Shown here: one piece after another, positions 23,695 to 31,979 of the stretch | Position numbering within the stretch: the first letter of the stretch is position 1 | Layout of the letters: every line of letters begins with the position of its first letter | Origin: UBA1369 sp964571725 | Lineage (GTDB): Bacteria > Patescibacteriota > Gracilibacteria > UBA1369 | Reading direction: 5' to 3' | DNA: 64,000 bases | Assembly (NCBI GenBank): GCA_964571725.1 | Contig: CAZNDB010000001.1 | Location: forward strand, 372,001-436,000 | Notes under the pieces: generated by a model | Seen by the model: the letters and a program-made list of their open reading frames with translations, nothing else | The model's database searches: none | What the model was told of the DNA's origin: nothing | Made by a program: the position numbers and the translations under genes

Positions 23695-26226
23695 ATGGAA
23701 GATCTGGTAAATCCAATTGAACAAATCAGCTCGGGAGACGTTTTCAACGGCATACTGAATCTGTTGATTTATCTGGTAGTAGCCATAATTGCGTTGAAAA
23801 TCCTGCGGGCCATTGCCAAATTTATTTTTATCTTATGGCAGAACCGCACCCACGTATGTCTGAAAATCAGAGTGCCGCGCGAAGATTCCACCAAAGACAA
23901 TGAGAAAAAGGAGGAAAAAGATTTCAAAGAGAAACTCAGTGTTATGGATCAGTGCTTTAGAAATTTGCATGAACTCTCGGAACTTAGTCTGCGCAATATT
24001 ATCCGCACCACCCTTTTTGATTCCAATATCATTTCCTTTGATATAGTCGCTCAAAACAAGTTGATTGACTTCTATTTTGTGGCCCCGAAAATTTACAGGG
24101 ATTTGATTGAAAAACAGATTACCGCCTACTACCCCAACGCCGACATTATCCCGGTGGACAAATACCCTCTGGCCAAAAAGGGACAATACCTGAGAATGTA
24201 TTTTGCCTATCTCACGCAACCCTTCTGGTTCCCTTTCAAGACTTATAAGTATGCCGAAAACGACCCTCTGAACGATTTAACCAATATTTTTTCCAAGCTG
24301 GAGGAAGATGAGATTGCCGGAATACAAATAACCATGCGGCCAATCCGCAACCGCAAATACAACAGAAAAATAGAGCAAATTGCCTCCACTCTCTTTAAGG
24401 GGAAAAAGGTAAGCAAATTTAACATTCCAGGGTTGGGTTTTCTAAACAGTCTGGTGGTGGGTCTGTTCTTTGGTTATGACAAAGTTATTAAGGACAAACC
24501 GGCTGACCAAAGCGGCTTTGTCAGAATGTTGCAGCCTCTGGAGGAGAGATCCAAAAAAATGGGGGAAAAGGCCGCCCAACCGATGTTCAGATCCGTAATC
24601 CGTTATTTTGCCTCCTCCACCAACCGTACCCGGGCCGAGGAAATAACCAACAATGTCAGTCTGGCCTTTAGCATGTTCCGCGATGAATCGGCCAACTGGT
24701 TTCAAAACAGAAGAGTATTCCCGATAGACGCTATCAATAATTTCTTCATGAAATTCAATTATCAGAACAGACTGATTGATACTTCTTTCGGTCCGTTTGG
24801 CGAAAAAAACAATATTGTAGCACCCGAGGAACTTTCCTCAATTTATCATCTCCCCTGCAGCCGCTATAATCACGCTCCAACTATTAACTGGCTTCCCTAC
24901 AAGGTTTTACCGGCACCGGTAGACACTCCCACCGAAGGCATCCTGCTTGGCTACAACGTATATCGCGGCATAAAACGTGAAATTCACATGCTCCGCAAGG
25001 ACCGCACCAGACATCATTATTGTATTGGTAAGTCCGGTTCGGGGAAATCAGTATTCCTGAGCTGGTGCGCACGACAGGATATCAAGGGAGGTGACGGAAT
25101 CGGAGTTATTGATCCGCACGGGGATCTGATTGAAGAATTGGTAACCTTTGTGCCCAAAGAAAGAGCCAAGGATTGCGTAGTGTTCAACCCGTCCGATACC
25201 GAAAGGCCGATGGGCTTGAATATGCTGGAATGCAATACGCCCGAAGAAATGGACATGGCTTCCAGTCAGGCCACTGAAATTTTTATAAAACTGTTTGGCG
25301 ACGAAATTTTTGGTCCGCGCATTCAGCACTATTTCCGGAATGCCTGTCTTACCTTGATGGAAGATATTGAGGAAGGAGCCACTCTGATCGACGTGCCGCG
25401 CATTTTCGTGGACGAGGAATTTATGAAATATAAGGTCAGTAAGACCAAAAACCCTGTTGTGCGCTCTTTCTGGGAACATGAATACGCCCACACTGGCGAC
25501 CGTGAGAAGCAGGAGATGATCCCGTATTTCTCTTCGAAATTCGGGCCATTCATCACCAACTCCATCATGAGAAACACTATCGGTCAGACCAAGTCCGCTT
25601 TTAATTTTCGCCAGGCCATGGACAATCAGCAGATTCTTTTAATCAATCTTTCCAAAGGTAAAATTGGTGATCTGAACACTCAGCTGCTCGGCTTGATCAT
25701 TGTTGCCAGAATACAAATGGCTGCCATGAGCCGCGTTGATATTCCGGAGGAAAAGAGAAAGGATTTCTATCTCTATGTCGACGAGTTCCAGAATTTTGCC
25801 ACCGACAGTTTTTGCTCCATCCTTTCCGAAGCCAGAAAATATCATCTGGCTCTGATCATGGCCAATCAGTATATCAAACAGCTGGAGAAGAAAAGTGATA
25901 CGGCCATCCGTGACGCCGTGTTCGGTAACGTCGGTACCATGATGTCTTTCAAAGTCGGCGCCGACGACGGTGAATATCTGGCCAAGGAATATGCGCCACT
26001 GTTAAGCGAACAAGATATCATTTCCATCGCCAATTTTAAAGCCTATATCAAGCTCAACATCAACAATACGACATCCCGGCCCTTCTCTCTGGAAACCGTT
26101 TATGACATGTCGGCTTCCAACAAAAAAGTTGGCGAAATTATCACCCAGTACTCCCGCATCAAATACGGCCGTAAAAAAGAATTTGTCGACCAGGAGGTAA
26201 GGGCCAGAATCGGCATTGATATATAA
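23695..26226 (+). CDS. membrane-anchored TraG/VirB4-like conjugation-type ATPase (copy 2)
   Basis: An 843-residue paralogue of the 8018-10486 ATPase. One or two helices lie at about 20-50, followed by an N-terminal domain similar to copy 1 (both contain a VEKQITGFFPDA/IEKQITAYYPNA block). The motor has Walker A GKSGSGKS (445-452) and Walker B LYVDEFQNF (D696/E697). Shared blocks such as NxLLVxGAT-free EARKYxLxLxMANQY and FGNVGTMM support recent common ancestry. The two may form a hetero-oligomer or serve different substrates. An LCP gene begins within or just after its end. Confidence 0.85.
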   Translation: MEDLVNPIEQISSGDVFNGILNLLIYLVVAIIALKILRAIAKFIFILWQNRTHVCLKIRVPREDSTKDNEKKEEKDFKEKLSVMDQCFRNLHELSELSLRNIIRTTLFDSNIISFDIVAQNKLIDFYFVAPKIYRDLIEKQITAYYPNADIIPVDKYPLAKKGQYLRMYFAYLTQPFWFPFKTYKYAENDPLNDLTNIFSKLEEDEIAGIQITMRPIRNRKYNRKIEQIASTLFKGKKVSKFNIPGLGFLNSLVVGLFFGYDKVIKDKPADQSGFVRMLQPLEERSKKMGEKAAQPMFRSVIRYFASSTNRTRAEEITNNVSLAFSMFRDESANWFQNRRVFPIDAINNFFMKFNYQNRLIDTSFGPFGEKNNIVAPEELSSIYHLPCSRYNHAPTINWLPYKVLPAPVDTPTEGILLGYNVYRGIKREIHMLRKDRTRHHYCIGKSGSGKSVFLSWCARQDIKGGDGIGVIDPHGDLIEELVTFVPKERAKDCVVFNPSDTERPMGLNMLECNTPEEMDMASSQATEIFIKLFGDEIFGPRIQHYFRNACLTLMEDIEEGATLIDVPRIFVDEEFMKYKVSKTKNPVVRSFWEHEYAHTGDREKQEMIPYFSSKFGPFITNSIMRNTIGQTKSAFNFRQAMDNQQILLINLSKGKIGDLNTQLLGLIIVARIQMAAMSRVDIPEEKRKDFYLYVDEFQNFATDSFCSILSEARKYHLALIMANQYIKQLEKKSDTAIRDAVFGNVGTMMSFKVGADDGEYLAKEYAPLLSEQDIISIANFKAYIKLNINNTTSRPFSLETVYDMSASNKKVGEIITQYSRIKYGRKKEFVDQEVRARIGIDI

Positions 26227-26257
26227 AAAATATAAAAAAGTTCCGCGACAGGTTTAC

Positions 26258-27442
26258 ATGGATAAACAAATATCAAAACTAAAATATTATTCCTGGCTGC
26301 TTGGCCTGATTCTCACGGTTCAGATTATCGGCACCGTCTTTTTTTATCGTAATTCCAATGTCCTCTATTCCGCGAATATTAAAAACATTAACTCTCTGAT
26401 TACTGAAATAGGACAGCTGAAAGACGAAAACAGACTACTGGACAATAAAATAGAGAACCAGAACCAGATCATACAGGTGAATGAAAACGCCCTTACCAGC
26501 GTTTTTCAGGAATTGAACGACAAGTATACCGGCCAGAGTGAACTGGAACAGGCGCTTGAAGAAATCAAAACCGGGCTGGAAGCAGAAAAAGCGAGATTGG
26601 CATTGGCAAACCGCAATCTGAATAATCTGCTCAATAAGAAAGATCAGGAAATAGCGGATATCAAGACCGTCCAACAACTTGCGGAACTACAAAAGGAGAG
26701 CGACCGTGACATTTTTGCCATACTGTTTTTGGGCGAGAACAAAAAACTGACAGATTCAATCATCTTGATTCTAATCAACCCGGATTTGCATAAAACCACT
26801 TTGGTCAGTATTCCCAGGGATTTATACGTGAACGGCAGGAAAATCAACGAATACATGGAGTTTTTTGGCGCTGCCAAAACGGAAGAGATAATAAAAGAAG
26901 TTACGGGTATAACCGTTGATAAATATGTTCAGTTTAATTTTACGGCGTTTATCGACATTGTAGACTATCTCGACGGAATTAATGTGCAGATAGACGAGAA
27001 AATTACCGATTATAACTATCCCACACCAGGTGGCGGGGTAAAAACCGTTATCTTTGAACCTGGTATCGAAAAAATGAGTGGAGAAAGGGCTCTGGAATAT
27101 GCCAGATCCAGAAAGAGTACCTCGGATTTTGACCGCAGTCTGCGACAGCAGAAAATAATCCTGGCCATTAAAAACCGTCTTGATACGGTAGGCACTCTGG
27201 AAAACATCGACTTCTTTCTGAAAGCGTTTAACAAAATACAGGAGAATTTGCAGACCGACCTGAACTTTTTGGAAGCGATACAGATTTATGATACCTATAA
27301 AAATAATGAAATTTATGCCGGCAACATTCTCAGCAATGAAAATTACCTGTATTCATCCAGAAGCACTACCGGCCAATCCATCCTTCTGCCCAAAGACGGT
27401 GATTTTATCAGGTTTCAGCAGAAGCTCCAGGAAATGATTTAA
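26258..27442 (+). CDS. LytR-CpsA-Psr (LCP) family protein
   Basis: An LCP protein attaches glycopolymers to peptidoglycan by phosphotransfer. About 394 residues from ATG 26258. One membrane helix lies at residues 10-30, a coiled coil at about 45-140 and the LCP domain at about 165-330. It keeps TDSIILILINP, SIPRDLYV and the arginine-rich RSRKSTSDFDRSLRQQ segment of the pyrophosphate-binding site. A TTG at 26216 in the same frame would overlap TraG copy 2 and is less likely. It fits with the surface glycan genes elsewhere in the window. Confidence 0.9.
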   Translation: MDKQISKLKYYSWLLGLILTVQIIGTVFFYRNSNVLYSANIKNINSLITEIGQLKDENRLLDNKIENQNQIIQVNENALTSVFQELNDKYTGQSELEQALEEIKTGLEAEKARLALANRNLNNLLNKKDQEIADIKTVQQLAELQKESDRDIFAILFLGENKKLTDSIILILINPDLHKTTLVSIPRDLYVNGRKINEYMEFFGAAKTEEIIKEVTGITVDKYVQFNFTAFIDIVDYLDGINVQIDEKITDYNYPTPGGGVKTVIFEPGIEKMSGERALEYARSRKSTSDFDRSLRQQKIILAIKNRLDTVGTLENIDFFLKAFNKIQENLQTDLNFLEAIQIYDTYKNNEIYAGNILSNENYLYSSRSTTGQSILLPKDGDFIRFQQKLQEMI

Positions 27443-27461
27443 GCCCGCTCCACCATTCTTT

Positions 27462-28058
27462 CTACCACCAGACTTTCTTCATTTTTAGTTTGTAGGCGAT
27501 TATATTTGTTCCCAGATGGAGCAGGGGAGTGATTATCAGGGCAATAATCAGATATTTGATATCTAATGGCAGTTTCATAATCATGATTGCAAGCCAGGCG
27601 CCAAGTATAAAATCTACCTGATCGAAAAAGAACCATGATTTCCCCGGTGCTATCTTCAACCTGCGCTTGAAAAAACTTTTAATCATATCCCCGCAAATAG
27701 CACCCAGTCCAACCCAGGCTCCGGTAAATGCCAGTAAGAGATAATCAAAAACATTCGTCAGTACATCAGTGCTAAAGTGCCAGTATTCGCCGTTCACCCA
27801 TCCGAACATCAAAAATGCAATCGGGGCGCCCAAAGCCCCCCCTATAATTGCCGTAATAATACCATAAAAGGTTTTATGATCGCCCAGTATCCGTTCTCCG
27901 AAAAGCTTGGCTTTCATGTCAACGGGATAACGCAGCGATTTCAAAAATCCACTTCCTAATAACAATACCGGAAACATATTGGCCAGATAGGCCGGAAAAA
28001 AATAAATAAGTGTATCCCGGATATCTACAGGCAAATCAGCGAGTATTACCTCGAACAT
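27462..28058 (-). CDS. CDP-archaeol synthase-like cytidylyltransferase (CarS/CdsA superfamily)
   Basis: A 198-residue protein with five or so membrane helices. The segment GDMIKSFFKRRLKIAPGKSW followed by DQVD matches the C-terminal catalytic signature of CarS/CdsA enzymes, which activate phosphatidate-type lipids as CDP esters. The resemblance is closer to the archaeal CarS group (DUF46) than to bacterial CdsA. Its start overlaps the upstream CDP-alcohol phosphotransferase by 23 bases, so activation and head-group transfer genes are coupled. The substrate lipid cannot be read from sequence. Confidence 0.82.
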   Translation of the reverse strand: MFEVILADLPVDIRDTLIYFFPAYLANMFPVLLLGSGFLKSLRYPVDMKAKLFGERILGDHKTFYGIITAIIGGALGAPIAFLMFGWVNGEYWHFSTDVLTNVFDYLLLAFTGAWVGLGAICGDMIKSFFKRRLKIAPGKSWFFFDQVDFILGAWLAIMIMKLPLDIKYLIIALIITPLLHLGTNIIAYKLKMKKVWW

Positions 28059-28635
28059 AATAAATATTGAAAATTAAATAGATATTTTCTATCAACAAAA
28101 ATACCGACCAAAAAAGCAGTATAGGATCATAAAAATTATCATTGAATAATGCAAACACGGCCAGTGCCAGATAAATAAAATATTTACTTAAAGGAAACGG
28201 ATATTTGCCAACTTCGATTCCAAATTTCAGATATTTGCAAAAATAATTAATCAAAATGTTCACCATATATAACGAAGCCCAAAAGGGAGCTACCAGATTA
28301 TACAAAACCAGCCCCAACAGAATCGGAATTACAAAAAAATTGTCAATCGATACGTCCAGAGCGCGCCCCCTGATACTGGCGGAATGACTTAACCTGGCCA
28401 CCACCCCGTCCAGTCCATCCAGGACAAAATTTAACAGTAATATCAACATGGCCAGCCATGGCATTGGGCCAACCGTAAAAAAGACCGGAATCATTAAAAA
28501 AAGTCTTAAAAATGAAATCATGTTGGCAGAAACACGTCTCTTAATCAGATGCCTGGCGGGGCTTTCAAAAATCAGGTCACGCCATTTCATAACTGCAAAA
28601 TATATCCCCAAACAACAACTTTTAATTTTCTTCAT
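28036..28635 (-). CDS. CDP-alcohol phosphatidyltransferase
   Basis: A 199-residue membrane enzyme that moves a phosphoalcohol between CDP-activated lipid and acceptor. The family motif D-G-x2-A-R-x8-G-x3-D-x3-D is complete (DGLDGVVARLSHS, then GRALDVSID). Four to five helices fill the rest. It could be a phosphatidylglycerophosphate or phosphatidylinositol-type synthase; the motif does not decide. It is the first gene of a two-gene unit with the CarS-like enzyme. Confidence 0.88.
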   Translation of the reverse strand: MKKIKSCCLGIYFAVMKWRDLIFESPARHLIKRRVSANMISFLRLFLMIPVFFTVGPMPWLAMLILLLNFVLDGLDGVVARLSHSASIRGRALDVSIDNFFVIPILLGLVLYNLVAPFWASLYMVNILINYFCKYLKFGIEVGKYPFPLSKYFIYLALAVFALFNDNFYDPILLFWSVFLLIENIYLIFNIYYVRGNTR

Positions 28636-28673
28636 ATTTTTTTCTTATTTTAACCGATCAGTGCACATTTGTC

Positions 28674-28702
28674 TTGTGTTTTTCCTAAAATATTCCTAAA
28701 AT
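28674..28702 (+). promoter_or_regulatory. promoter of tRNA-Met
   Basis: TTGTGT, 17-base spacer, TAAAAT, ending 13 bases before the tRNA. A direct repeat of TTCCTAAAAT (28682 and 28693) overlaps it. Confidence 0.45.
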
Positions 28703-28715
28703 GACGCAGCAATAA

Positions 28716-28792
28716 GGCTGGGTAGCTCAGTTGGTTAGAGCGTGGGACTCATAAGCCCAAGGTCGAGAGTTCGATTCTCTCCCCAGCCACCA
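28716..28792 (+). tRNA. tRNA-Met (anticodon CAU), elongator-type
   Basis: The acceptor GGCTGGG/CCCAGCC is fully paired, the anticodon loop is CTCATAA and the 3' CCA is encoded. The paired 1-72 position separates it from the initiator tRNA at 29747. A lysidine-modified tRNA-Ile2 is also possible, because the primary anticodon is the same. Confidence 0.93.
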
Positions 28793-28880
28793 TTTTAGTA
28801 ATATCATTTTAGCGTGGCCGTATAAAGCGGTATTTTTTTCTGTTTTCATATTCTCAGGTTTAGACTAAAGGCGTATAATA

Positions 28881-28889
28881 TGTTATAAT
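28881..28889 (+). promoter_or_regulatory. extended -10 promoter of the bestrophin-like gene
   Basis: TGTTATAAT, extended -10 with consensus hexamer, 31 bases before the ATG at 28920. Confidence 0.5.
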
Positions 28890-28919
28890 AACAATGAGAA
28901 ACTTTTTTTTGATGAGCTG

Positions 28920-29714
28920 ATGATTCTTTCGGAAAAACTAAAAATGAAATTCAAGATCATATTTAAGGTAATGCCTTATGTGGTGATTTTTGTACTGATA
29001 AAAATAGTTCTTCATTATGTCTGGGGAGAATTTATTGTTCTGGATGGACTGATGACAGCCATAATCTCAACCAACATCTTTTTGATCGGCTTTATTTTCT
29101 CAGGAATATTAAAGGACTATAAGGAGGCCGAAAAGCTGCCGGTGGAAATAGTTTCAAGCATCGAGGCAATCAACGATGAATACTTTCTCATACATAGAAC
29201 CAACGCATCTGTTGAAGTACTAAATGCCAAGAAAAACCTGCTGGAATTTATCAATTCATTAATAAAATGGCTGTACAAAAAGAAACATTTAAATGACGTG
29301 TTAAAAAAAATACAATATTTAAATATCGATTTTCATGATTTCAGAGAGCAGCTGCCCCAGTCAGTTATTACCAGGGTTAAATTTGAAAAGGACAGTTTAA
29401 GGAAAAATCTCATCAGGATACAGTCGATACGCGAAACCAGCTTTGCCTCTTCCGTGTATACCGTAGTTGGCATTGCCTCTTATTTTATAATATTTTTAAT
29501 GCTTTTCCTGAAAATAGACAGGATTGATCAGTCTCTTATTTATGTAGGTTTTTTCTCATTTATTCTGATCTATATTATTTTTCTGATCCAGGATTTGGAC
29601 AATCCTTTCGACTATTATGACAACAATCAGGGACCGGACGAGGTTTCTCTCTATCCGATTTACGAAATGCAGAAAAGAATATCTTCTGAAATAAATGAAA
29701 TTAATTACAAATAG
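28920..29714 (+). CDS. four-helix membrane protein, DUF4239/bestrophin-like
   Basis: A 264-residue protein with helices at about 15-35, 45-65, 180-200 and 205-225. A long cytoplasmic helical region lies between helix pairs. The LVEIVSSIEAI-like segment and the closing LDNPFDYYD resemble the DUF4239 (bestrophin-like) family, some members of which are anion-channel-like. I am not certain of the assignment. It stands alone between tRNA-Met and tRNA-fMet. Confidence 0.6.
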   Translation: MILSEKLKMKFKIIFKVMPYVVIFVLIKIVLHYVWGEFIVLDGLMTAIISTNIFLIGFIFSGILKDYKEAEKLPVEIVSSIEAINDEYFLIHRTNASVEVLNAKKNLLEFINSLIKWLYKKKHLNDVLKKIQYLNIDFHDFREQLPQSVITRVKFEKDSLRKNLIRIQSIRETSFASSVYTVVGIASYFIIFLMLFLKIDRIDQSLIYVGFFSFILIYIIFLIQDLDNPFDYYDNNQGPDEVSLYPIYEMQKRISSEINEINYK

Positions 29715-29735
29715 CCGTTTGATCTCAGACGGCTA
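29712..29735 (+). terminator. hairpin at the end of the bestrophin-like gene
   Basis: TAGCCGTTTG and CAGACGGCTA form a 10-bp stem (one G-U) with loop ATCT, starting at the stop codon. The following T-run is weak. Confidence 0.55.
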
Positions 29736-29746
29736 TATGAATTCTT

Positions 29747-29821
29747 TGGTTGCGGGGGGTGGATTCGAACCACCGACCTCCGGGTTATGAGCCCGACGAG
29801 CTGCCACTGCTCTACCCCGCG
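29747..29821 (-). tRNA. initiator tRNA-fMet (anticodon CAU)
   Basis: The first base C cannot pair with A72 (C1-A72 mismatch). The anticodon stem ends in three G-C pairs (GGG/CCC) next to CTCATAA. Both are hallmarks of bacterial initiator tRNA. CCA is encoded. Confidence 0.96.
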
Positions 29822-29836
29822 TTAACGTCGCAAACA

Positions 29837-30244
29837 TTACTGCAATGTAGGCTTTCTGTCAAAGAAAAAGATCCACCATTTTTCGGCATTATTCAGGTCA
29901 CTGTATGGCGTCGACGGACTTTCTTCCAAGCCCCGTTCGTCATCGGACACGGGCATATCCGCCAGGATAATTACTTCTTCTCCGGGATTTACCAATCCCA
30001 GATTTTGCTTGGCAATTTTCTCTATGTAATTGGGAGAAGTAAAATACTCATAGTCTTCAGATTTCTTGCGGTTTTCATCTTCAATACGTCTGTTCTCAAC
30101 TTCAAATTCACTGATAACTTTATCTATCTGATAGCCCCGATAAACGGACACGGTGAGCGTGTTGAGCAGATAAATTACTAAAATCAGCTCTACAACTATG
30201 ATCAACTTTGCTATATTCGATGTCGGACTGAACTTAAAAGGCAT
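29837..30244 (-). CDS. FtsB/DivIC-like septum formation initiator
   Basis: A bitopic cell-division protein of about 135 residues from ATG 30244. A membrane helix (about 10-30: LIIVVELILVIYLLNTL) is followed by a coiled coil (KVISEFEVENRRIEDENRKK) and the short PNYIEKIAKQNLGLVNPGE motif typical of FtsB/DivIC proteins. The frame is open further upstream into murC, but the conserved part begins here. An ATG at 30265 is also possible. It is head to head with murC, with a gap of 12 bases. Confidence 0.85.
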   Translation of the reverse strand: MPFKFSPTSNIAKLIIVVELILVIYLLNTLTVSVYRGYQIDKVISEFEVENRRIEDENRKKSEDYEYFTSPNYIEKIAKQNLGLVNPGEEVIILADMPVSDDERGLEESPSTPYSDLNNAEKWWIFFFDRKPTLQ

Positions 30245-30256
30245 ATAAATAAAGAA

Positions 30257-31639
30257 ATGTCTCATCAAAACCTGGAAACATTTAAGATATACCAGAATAT
30301 TCATTTTATTGGAATTGGCGGAATAGGAATTAGTGCTCTCGCTAGAATATTGGCCAAGGAAGGCCATTCCGTATCCGGTTCCGACCAGCATCAGTCGAAT
30401 AACAGCGATCTTCTGGCCTCTGAGGGAATAGACGTAAAGCTCGGCCATGCGCCGGACAATATCCCCGAAAAATGTGATCTGGTCATCTATACTACCGCTG
30501 TCCGTCCGGACAATATTGAGTATCTGGAAGCACAAAAAAGATTACTGAAAATAATGAGTTACCCGCAGGCGGTAGGGGAATTGACCCGAAATTACCAGAC
30601 CGTTTGCGTCTGCGGAACTCACGGAAAAACCACCACAACGGGGCTTCTTGGCCATGTTTTTATGCAAAACAACCTTGATCCAACCGTTATTGTCGGCAGC
30701 CTGGTCAAAGAATTCGGCAACAAAAATGAATTATTGGGAAATTCCAACTTCCTTTTGCTGGAATCCTGCGAATATCAGGAAGCCTTTTTAAATTACAGTC
30801 CGCAGACCATCATACTGAACAACATCGATCCTGAACACCTGGATTACTTCGGAAACGCCGAAAATTATCTCAACGCCTTCAGAAAATTCATTGCAAAACT
30901 CCCTGATAGCGGTTTGTTGATTGCCAATGGCGATGATTCTAATATCCGTATATTGCTATCGGAAAAACCTCATCACTTTAAAGTCGTTACCTATGGCAGA
31001 AATGCCGATAACGACTTCCGTCTGGACGGGAAAACGATTATTGCCCCTGATCAATCCTGCCATTCGCTGAAGCTTTCCATTCCCGGCCAACACAACCTTC
31101 TAAACGCCACCGGGGCTTTCGCACTTTGCAGCAGCCTGAAACTCGACAGTAATAGCGTAATCTCCTCAATCAACAGCTTTCAGGGAACCGCCCGTCGTTT
31201 TGAAATTAAAGGTAAAGTTGGCGAAACCACCATTGTGGATGATTATGGCCACGCCCCAGCGGAAATTCGGGCCACCCTACAGTCTGCTCGCGAATACTTC
31301 GGACAGGAGGCCAAAATACTGGTCATATTCCAACCCCATCAATATTCACGAACAGCCTTTTTTCTGCAGGATTTTGCGATTTCTTTTAATGACGCAGATA
31401 AAGTTTTTATCCCCAATATTTACAGGAGCAGGGATACCGACGAGGAAGTTTCCCGGATAAACGTGGATATGCTTGTAGCAGCCATTAACAAACAAAAAAA
31501 CGATCTTTCAGACAATACTCATGACTTTTCTCAAACCCTGCAAAAAGTAAAAACAGCTTACCGCGACTTCGACGCTATACTAACTATTGGGGCAGGCGAC
31601 ATTACCAGACTGGCCACTGACCTTCTTGATCTGGCCTGA
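30257..31639 (+). CDS. murC: UDP-N-acetylmuramate--L-alanine ligase MurC
   Basis: MurC adds the first stem-peptide residue (L-alanine) to UDP-MurNAc in the cytoplasm. The 460-residue protein has the N-terminal Rossmann GIGGIGISALA, the ATP loop GTHGKTTTT and the later HQYSR segment. Length and motifs are normal for Mur ligases. Together with LCP and M23 proteins it shows a peptidoglycan wall. Its promoter must lie inside or beside the divergent ftsB. Confidence 0.96.
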   Translation: MSHQNLETFKIYQNIHFIGIGGIGISALARILAKEGHSVSGSDQHQSNNSDLLASEGIDVKLGHAPDNIPEKCDLVIYTTAVRPDNIEYLEAQKRLLKIMSYPQAVGELTRNYQTVCVCGTHGKTTTTGLLGHVFMQNNLDPTVIVGSLVKEFGNKNELLGNSNFLLLESCEYQEAFLNYSPQTIILNNIDPEHLDYFGNAENYLNAFRKFIAKLPDSGLLIANGDDSNIRILLSEKPHHFKVVTYGRNADNDFRLDGKTIIAPDQSCHSLKLSIPGQHNLLNATGAFALCSSLKLDSNSVISSINSFQGTARRFEIKGKVGETTIVDDYGHAPAEIRATLQSAREYFGQEAKILVIFQPHQYSRTAFFLQDFAISFNDADKVFIPNIYRSRDTDEEVSRINVDMLVAAINKQKNDLSDNTHDFSQTLQKVKTAYRDFDAILTIGAGDITRLATDLLDLA

Positions 31640-31665
31640 AATATCCGTCTTTGACGCTGCCGCCA

Positions 31666-31929
31666 TCAGAAATTGCTGAATACATATATCCAGAGCGACT
31701 TTAAGATTTCCAGCGCCAAGAGCGCAATTACCGGAGAAAAGTCGATCATGCCGACTTTTGGAGTTACCTTTCTGCTTATCTTCATTATGGGCGCGGTAAC
31801 ACTGTCCAGAATCAAATACATCCTGTTATCAGGTAACACGACCCATGAAAGCAAAATTTGTATGAATATTGCCGTACTCATGAAATCGCAAAATATTATC
31901 CCGAAATTTAAAAAGATTTCTTTTATCAT
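31666..31929 (-). CDS. YggT family membrane protein
   Basis: An 87-residue protein with two membrane helices flanking the family motif PIMKISRKVTPKVGMIDFSPVIALL, which ends in the second helix. YggT proteins are often linked to cell division or osmotic adaptation, with no fixed biochemical role. It is convergent with murC. Confidence 0.88.
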   Translation of the reverse strand: MIKEIFLNFGIIFCDFMSTAIFIQILLSWVVLPDNRMYLILDSVTAPIMKISRKVTPKVGMIDFSPVIALLALEILKSLWIYVFSNF

Positions 31930-31979
31930 AAAACTGCCGCCAGTTTAACAAGCGACAGTTTAAAAATCTATAACTAAAA

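Noticed and set aside
28823..28845. Possible terminator after tRNA-Met
   Set aside because: The stem is only 3-4 bp (CCG/CGG), although a T-run follows; not strong enough to list.
30245..30535. Upstream extension of the FtsB-like frame
   Set aside because: It is antisense to the conserved N-terminus of murC and shows no division-protein features.
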